From Saxidomus purpurata (Eukaryota > Mollusca > Bivalvia > Venerida > Veneridae), in assembly GCA_022818135.1 (NCBI GenBank), contig JAFMSR010000005.1:31794674-31858673 (forward strand): a DNA stretch of 64,000 nucleotides, read 5' to 3'. The position numbers were made by a program, and so were the translations under genes. Below, in pieces: positions 57,815-64,000 of this stretch (its first letter is position 1; each line of letters starts with the position of its first letter). Below the pieces are notes generated by a model, which made no database searches, was not told where the DNA came from, and was given only the letters and a program-made list of their open reading frames with translations.

Positions 57815-60800
57815 TGTGCGCATGAAAAACTCATTCAAATTCTGTAATTTTTAAAGCATTTTTGAGAGAGTCCCATTCAAATAAGGCTTGTTCAACATCT
57901 AATCCATAGTATTCAGCAAGAAGTTCAATTTCATAATTCCCTGATCAATATAGCATCCATGTTATTCATGTTGAAGACAGCCAGACTATTAATGATTTCA
58001 GGGTTCTGAAGGAGGCGCTTATTGTTTGAAATCAAGTTATCTAGAAATGTTACCTCAACAGCATACATAGCTTTTTTCTAGGGATGTTGTTGATTAAAAT
58101 TTTTGTATCGATATTGTAGCGTGTAACCGTGGAGAAAACTTATGCAACACTATAAAACGAGTACTTCTAATATGCAGAAAATACAAAGATAAAATGCAAT
58201 TTTTCTCGGGCTACTTCGCCTATAGAATTAATACATTTAAGAAAATTAATTAGTCTTAGGATTCTTATCCTTATTACTTCTCGTATTCAAACATGTAAAA
58301 CAACCCTATCTCATAAAACATCAACGTTATAGATCTATATTTCAACTACTCAAACACCAACGTTGCCCTAGAGGTTTTACTGAAGCAGCAGTATATTTTT
58401 GATGACGATATCTGAGATTTCTGCACATCAGTAAATAGTACTACTACTTCTATCTGACACTTGCAAGGGCAACCACAAGAATGACTCTCAAACTCTTTTC
58501 TCAGCAACTATTTCCCATTTTATAAACATTCAAAACAACCGTATCTCAGAAAACTTTATAGCTATATATTTCAACTGCGAAATATCTCTATGATTCTGAA
58601 TTCAAATACCAAACGTTGTCCTAGAGGTTTTACTGAAGCAGCAATATATTTTTAATGTCGATATCTGAGATTTCTGCGCATTAGTAAATATTACCACTAC
58701 TCCGATCCGACACTTGCAAGAACAACCAAAGACTGACTCTCCAACACTGGGCGAGCCGTTTATATACTAGGCAGAATCTCCGCACCAAATCTTACACTTG
58801 CTTCTGATTGGCTAATAAACCTTTCACTACCATTTTCAAAGAGCGCCTTTTGATCCTATATGATTTTATGAGCGTCTTTTGCCTGTGATCAAAATTCACC
58901 TAAAACATCACAAAACTTACACAAATATATCTAAAGTATACAAGCTAAAACAGTTCTTTTGAAATAACTGCTAAATTTCCCAAATACTTACAAGATAAAG
59001 ATACCCAGGACATAAAGAATATGTCAATCGTTTTGTTGATCTTTTTCCGTACAAATGGCGGAGGAGCTTCAAAGGGAGATAATCATGTCATGACTATATA
59101 CCATTTAACTGAGTAAGTATCCGTCACAATATATCAATTTAGAAATATCGACGATACAGCAATACATGGGCATAAAATAGTCACTGACTACATATTCTAC
59201 CAAATCTCTCGACTTTATTTGTACTAAACATATGGTTCTGGTGTATAATATGTATCAACCCTTGCAGTGCTGAAATATTTTTGCCTATGAGACCACATTT
59301 CATTAAATTATCATTCGTTAGAAAAACACTGAACTCTGGGTAGAGTGATTGTTGATATTCTGGTTGCGTTTTGATGGTATTTTCGAACGTGAAACTGTAG
59401 ATCAATGCACGGTGTAACATTATTTGATATACGATTTTTCAAAACGGCAATCAATATGGAATCGAAAATGTGTTATCGTTGATATATCGATATCGTTTGA
59501 ATCGATTACATCCCTACTTTTTTCATTGTCTGTTGCACTAATCCCAAATTCTGTGAGCATTTTCTCTACCTGCTTACGCCTTCACTGCTTTTCAGTTTTT
59601 CAAGTGAATTAATGGTCGTGTCCATTCTAGGCTTTATGCTGGCAAGAGAAACACTGTTCTTTTCAAATGCTAGTGCTAACTGAGTTGCAGGCTTTAAAGC
59701 ATCACACATTGCAAGAAGTGAACAATGTGCAGTCTGAAATGACTTAAACTTTTTTTGCAATCCAGTGGCAGATGTCCCTGATCCAATACGTACACAGTCA
59801 GTCCTAGACTCCAGACTGTTTACCACATCCATCATCACAGATGAGTAGGTATCTCTCAGTGAGGTCACAGCTTCAAGGAGAGAGAGCCATCTGGTGTGAG
59901 CTACCTGCTTTATATGCTTGGTCTCGCAATCTTCCAGCATGTTTGAAGTCTTTCCAGGGTTCTGATTGCACATGACTTATAATATTTGTATAAACTGCTT
60001 ACCACAATAACAGTCTCCTGAAACTGGTTAATGGATTCAAAACTATCCTTAGCTGCTAATGCTAGTCTATGGTTGTGACAGTGTACAGTTACAAGATCTG
60101 GTTTCAATTCTTTAAGAGGAGTTGACACTCCACTCTTTTTGCCAATCATTGCATTACATCCATCACTGCCAAAGCCTACAAATGTCTCCAACTTATTTCA
60201 TCTTCCAATAATTCAGTAACACCCAGGAAAATTGTCTCAGATTTGCCATCTTCAACCTGAATGTCCTTCACATAATCCACATTAACCTCACTAGTATCTG
60301 AATCCACATATTTCACACAGAATGCCAAGTGTTTACGGTTAGCAATGTCTATTGCTTCATCAGTCATGACCGAGTATGCAGGGCTTAACATAATGCCACT
60401 GTTTAGACTCTTTAGAGTTTCCAGGATATCCTCAGACATAGCCGCTAGTAGTTCATCTGTAGTTGTCTGGCTCTTGTATGTTGCATTTTTTCCTTGGGGC
60501 AGATTTGCTAGAGTGGATTTTCCAGTTCTTCTGTTTCAAAGTTGACAAAGTCTTCATATACAGTAGTATGGGGAATGTTATGTTTAACTAGAAAATGCAC
60601 AATCTTAGATGCACACACTACAGCCTGAAACTCCTTGTCATTAAGAGGGGTCTTGTCACTGAATGATTTCTCAATGCTTATCTGACATTCGGTTTCTATG
60701 TTAACTGCAGCTAAATGTTGTTCCGAAGTCTCGTGACCAGGCACTTTGTCCGTACGGACACTGCCCCAGCCTTTCTGTGACCACACAGAACTTCCATTTA

Positions 60801-61066
60801 GCCCTGACGTTTTGTGTTTCTGACACAGATGGCAACTCATCACTTCATAACTACCCATTGCCAATTTCCTCAATCTTAACATACAACCAAAATCTGGTTG
60901 AAGTCCAGCTTGGGTCAAACCCCAATCTGTTTTTGGCTTTGAGAGTCTTTCTTGGTTTTGGAGTAGAAGATTCAGGTGTACTAGGCTGGGGTTCTTCAAT
61001 TTGAGGCTGTACTGAAACCTGAACATCACTGCATACCTCTGACTCACTCTCAGGCTGTCTAGTGAA
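57815..61066 (-). pseudogene. hAT-transposase-derived gene (ZNF862/C17orf113-like), broken
   Basis: Read from 61066 leftward. An acceptor ttttattttcag is followed by an acidic Pro/Ser/Glu-rich start. A TTF-type zinc-finger-like segment (MSCHLCQKHKTSG, HETSEQHLAAV) comes next, then NDKEFQAVVCASKIVHFLV. The transposase-like core contains YSVMTDEAIDIANRKHLAF, GFGSDGCNAMIGKKSGVST, VHCHNHRLALAAKDS and AHTRWLSLLEAVTSLR. A C-terminal part (57815-58075) has AVEVTFLDNLISNNKRLL and ELLAEYYGLDVEQALFEW. Frameshifts occur near 60900, 60510, 60190, 59940, 59575 and 57940, and a separate hAT element (58079-59516) splits the C-terminal part. Proteins of this type are domesticated or mobile hAT relatives in many animals; this copy cannot make a full protein. 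Confidence 0.8.
58079..59516. mobile_element. 1.44-kb non-autonomous hAT element with perfect 8-bp target duplication
   Basis: Left end TAGGGATGTTGTTGATTAAA; right end, reverse complemented, TAGGGATGTAATCGATTCAA; both run on into atatcgata motifs. CTTTTTTC flanks both sides (58071-58078 and 59517-59524). An 8-bp duplication and TAGGG-type ends are hAT hallmarks (known). Inside, a ~280-bp segment is duplicated ('ttgccctagaggttttactg', 'aagcagcagtatattttt' near 58360 and again near 58615). No transposase is encoded. Confidence 0.85.
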
Positions 61067-61638
61067 CTGAAAATAAATAAAAGTTACTAGTACTTTGAAA
61101 ATGAAAAATATCTGTTTCTTACGCACACCTACAAACTGGAAACAGCAGCAGTAGTTTAATGTCACTTCATTGATTTAAGGTGACAGTTGATTGTTGCTGA
61201 AATATTAAGTACAATTATAAGCCTACAGTACGTGCTGTTTTGGAAGGTACTTCCAGTCTGTAAGCAAATAATTTAGTGTTCAAGATTCTGAAAAGAAAGT
61301 ATCACTTAATGCCCACATCCAAATTTTGAACAAGACTGGATATAAATTTTAGTTAAGGTATGTTATCACCTTAATGACTTGCTAGAAACATTGATCTGTA
61401 AAAATAATTGTGATCTTACAAAGAATAACCTATGTAGGAGGTCATTTTTGGAGAGTGTCATGTTACTTTTGTGGCAGATTTTTATTGTTTCCAATGTCTG
61501 TGACATTATGTATCACAACATGCCAGCAGAATTATTTTTTCTCAGGCAGTATAAAAAAAGTTTGTGTTTGATAAAAATGTCTACCATTGACTTTTCTATT
61601 GTATAATATACAAATGTGTTGACTGTAAGAATTAAAAG

Positions 61639-61795
61639 GGAGCGGTGGTATAAAGGTTAAGGTGTCTGCCACTCATCCCTGAAGTTGCGGGTTCGAGCCC
61701 CACTGGGGCCGTACCTCCTCATATGACACTAGTATTGGTTTTTCCAGGAAGTGGACTTGATGACTCACAAGTGCGAGAAAATAAATCAGTTTAAA
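61639..61795 (+). mobile_element. tRNA-derived SINE, copy 2
   Basis: 'gagcggtggtataaaggtta', a good box B (gggttcgagccccac), then 'cctcatatgacactagtatt' and ggtttttccaggaagtggac. Matches 44449-44600. This head is the better preserved of the two. Confidence 0.75.
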
Positions 61796-62730
61796 CTAAG
61801 AAAAAATTAAAGGACAATTTTTAAAGAGGCACTCCTTAAAATTGGATTTACTTTGAAATAACTTCAAAACTATAAGTAATATGTTAATGAACAATATCTT
61901 CCCTAAACATAACAAATTCAGCAAAGAAAAGTTGAAATAAACAGGTAAAATTTGCGAAATAAGATGAGTTGTAGTACTGTCAAACCTTCATTATATAGAC
62001 GGGATGTAGAGACTTCAAACTTCTTTTGGGGAGAGGGGGAGTGGTTTAGGGAGAGGGAGGGAAATGTAAATGTGCTGGTTTAAAGCAGGTAGGTCTGAGT
62101 TTTTTAAAAAGTTTCTGAGTTTTTTAAAAGTTATAAAACAATGTATTCTTGTGGACTTGGTTAACATGCCTTCCTTATTATTTGATAGCTTCAATCTAAA
62201 TCAGCAAGTTTCTAGTACAGGGAAGAGCTTAGTATGTTCATTTATGTTAAAATAGAACAATTTTGAAAATTTAAATATTTTTCCTTCCTAAAGTATTAGC
62301 CTGCACACTTTTTTTGGTGTAACTTGAAACACCAAAGTATATCTTTTTGGCCATATTTGTACAGTGAAAAATGTAATTCCAAAGACAGTCTGTGGTAAAA
62401 GATCAGAATAGGTGTAAGACTGAAAGTGTCTGATGTTTTAAAGATTTACCTTTTATAGTTCCACAACACTTAGCAATACCCAAATTTGGTGTGTTATGTA
62501 CAAGCAGGATATTTACAATACATTGTGATTTTAAATATTATAGAACCTCAAAAGCACTTTTGAAAAATGAAATAGAGGATAATTGTTGGTTTTGGTGTAA
62601 GATCACGTTATAATTTAAACGAGTGGGTACCAAAAGTGATATTTTCACGAGTGGCACAGCCACAAGTGAAAATAACAACTTTTGGTGTTTATGAATGAAA
62701 TTAACGTGATATTACACCAGTACCAACAAT
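61796..62730. other. Non-coding, AT-rich, nothing recognised
   Basis: Neither strand shows an exon, RNA gene or repeat boundary that I can defend. A short imperfect inverted repeat at about 62600-62715 (gtgtaagatcacgtta / taacgtgatattacac) is the only structure seen. Confidence 0.4.
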
Positions 62731-63889
62731 TTTTATGCCCCCAAAGGGTGGCATATTAAAATTGCACCATCTGTCTGTCCGTCCGTCAGTCAGTCTGTGC
62801 ATCCCCACTTACAAATTTGTGTCCGAACTGTAACTCTTTCATGCATTGAAGGAATTTAAAATAACTTGGCACAGATGTCTAGCACATCAAGACAACATGT
62901 CACTGCAAGACCCATGTCCCTACCTCAAAGGTCAAGGTCACACTTAGAGCTTGAAGGTAATGGAATCCTGTATATATGCACACATTCGTGTCCGGACTGT
63001 AACTTTGTCATGCATTGAAGGATATTAAAATAACTTGGCACAAATGTCTAGCACATCAAGACGACGTGTCCGGACTGTAACTCTGTCATGCATTGAAGGA
63101 TTTTAAAATAACTTGGCACAAATGTCTAGCACATCAAGATGACGTATTGCTTTCAAGACCCACGTCCCTACCTCAAAGGTCAAGGTCACACTTAGAGTTT
63201 GAATGTAATGGAATCCTGTATATATGCACACATTCGTGTCCAGACTATAACTTTGTCATGCATTGATTGATTTAAAAATTACTTGGCACAAATATCTAGC
63301 ACATCAAGATGATGTGTCGCATGGATTTTAAATATACATACAGGGATTTCCCTCACTATTTTGCAATATGAGTCCCAGGACTCTCATTGCTGCCTTTTGG
63401 GAGTCCCATAATATATTTGGGAGTCCCAGACAATAACAATAAATAAAAACATTCAGTTTCCCTGTTGAAATGCTAAATTTACAGATTGGATCGTTCACAT
63501 TTGTATAAGTAATTGGATCTGTTTCCAATTAAAGCATGGTGTTGGTCAAAGTCGCTTTCAGTGAAATTTTAGTCTGCCAGTAGATTCTACATAGAACGCT
63601 TTTAAAGTGTTAAGAATTAGGATTAATTCAAGCAATAACATGAATTCAAGATTGCCCTTATGAAGGATATTTAAGGGCAATAAATTCCAATCCAATCAGC
63701 GAGTCTCAAGGACTCGTGACCCTTAGTATTTGTGGGTCCTTCGAGTCATAAATGAGTCCGAGTAATGAGAGGATGCGAGTCCAGGGGAAATCCCTGTACA
63801 TATCACAACTATTGAGCACATGGAGAGGACAAAGACTGTCAGACACCTCTTTCGGGGGCATTCGTCACTTGTGAGGGACAGCTCTTGTT
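62731..63889 (+). mobile_element. Helitron-like family 5 element, complete ends, interrupted
   Basis: Starts TTTTTATGCCCCCAAAGGG + tggcatattaaaattgcacc, has a 'gtctgtccgtccgtcagt' run and about three units ('gtccggactgtaactttgtc', 'aacttggcacaaatgtctag', 'caaaggtcaaggtcacactt'), and ends 'tcgtcacttgtgagggacag' CTCTTGTT. A 456-bp TIR element is inserted at 63341. This is the forward, full-ended counterpart of 52508-53527. Confidence 0.75.
63341..63796. mobile_element. 456-bp TIR element (CAGGGATTTCCC ends)
   Basis: Ends CAGGGATTTCCCTCACTA and, reverse complemented, CAGGGATTTCCCCTGGACTC, flanked by TACATA on both sides (63335-63340 and 63797-63802). The interior repeats gagtccca/tgggactc motifs. 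A hAT-like CAGGG terminus; the 6-bp duplication is as read. It was inserted into the family 5 element. Confidence 0.75.
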
Positions 63890-64000
63890 CTGTTTATTTT
63901 ATGGTTAAAACTCTACTTTTATTGAGTTTGTTTTTATAAAACATCGAAAATAGCAAGAAATGTCATTAGAAAAAAATAGTGCAAATGACGTCATTTTAAC

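Noticed and set aside
60777..61004. + strand ORF over the hAT-derived gene
   Set aside because: Antisense shadow of the - strand zinc-finger/transposase-like frame.

Overview
This is a eukaryotic, AT-rich, intron-rich and repeat-laden window. It most likely comes from a bivalve mollusc. The reasons are several families of hairpin-ended repeats with tandem cores (the bivalve 'pearl'/HINE style), tRNA-derived SINEs, CR1/Jockey-like LINE fragments, hAT elements, and animal genes whose exons are scattered over many kilobases. There is no bacterial gene organisation, and most short open frames are chance.

Three conserved animal genes can be built from exons. (1) An XK-related (XKR) membrane protein on the + strand has four exons (8445-8612, 19225-19685, 21597-21805, 22755-23413). 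They join in frame to 498 codons plus a stop. (2) CRCP/POLR3I (RPC9), an RNA polymerase III stalk subunit, lies on the - strand in one coding exon (38358-38762). (3) INIP (SOSS complex subunit C) lies on the - strand in five small exons (49584 down to 47088), giving 117 residues. A probable last coding exon of an unknown gene enters from the left (1163-1288).

The most novel item lies just 5' of CRCP on the same strand. Two small exons (39512-39517 and 39302-39403) splice into a 35-residue single-span micropeptide. Its second exon has both a good splice donor 2 nt after its stop codon and an AATAAA about 40 nt further on. If the donor is used, the mRNA becomes a dicistron: micropeptide stop, 12 nt, then the CRCP start in the same frame.

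Layout: 1-8.4 kb is mostly non-coding, with a 109-bp tandem duplication and small satellites. 8.4-23.4 kb is the XKR gene. Its 10.6-kb first intron holds a 450-bp poly(C) tract and a 4.7-kb tandem-core element with a 1.97-kb internal duplication. 23.4-38.2 kb is intergenic and made largely of nested repeats. 38.2-49.6 kb holds CRCP, the micropeptide and INIP. 49.6-64 kb holds LINE fragments, a broken hAT-transposase-derived gene with a separate 1.44-kb hAT element inserted in it (perfect 8-bp target duplication), SINEs and further repeats.

Five otherwise unrelated repeat families share one 3' architecture: a short hairpin followed by CTTGT or CTAGT. This suggests a common Helitron-like mobilising machinery. 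No autonomous source is present in the window.
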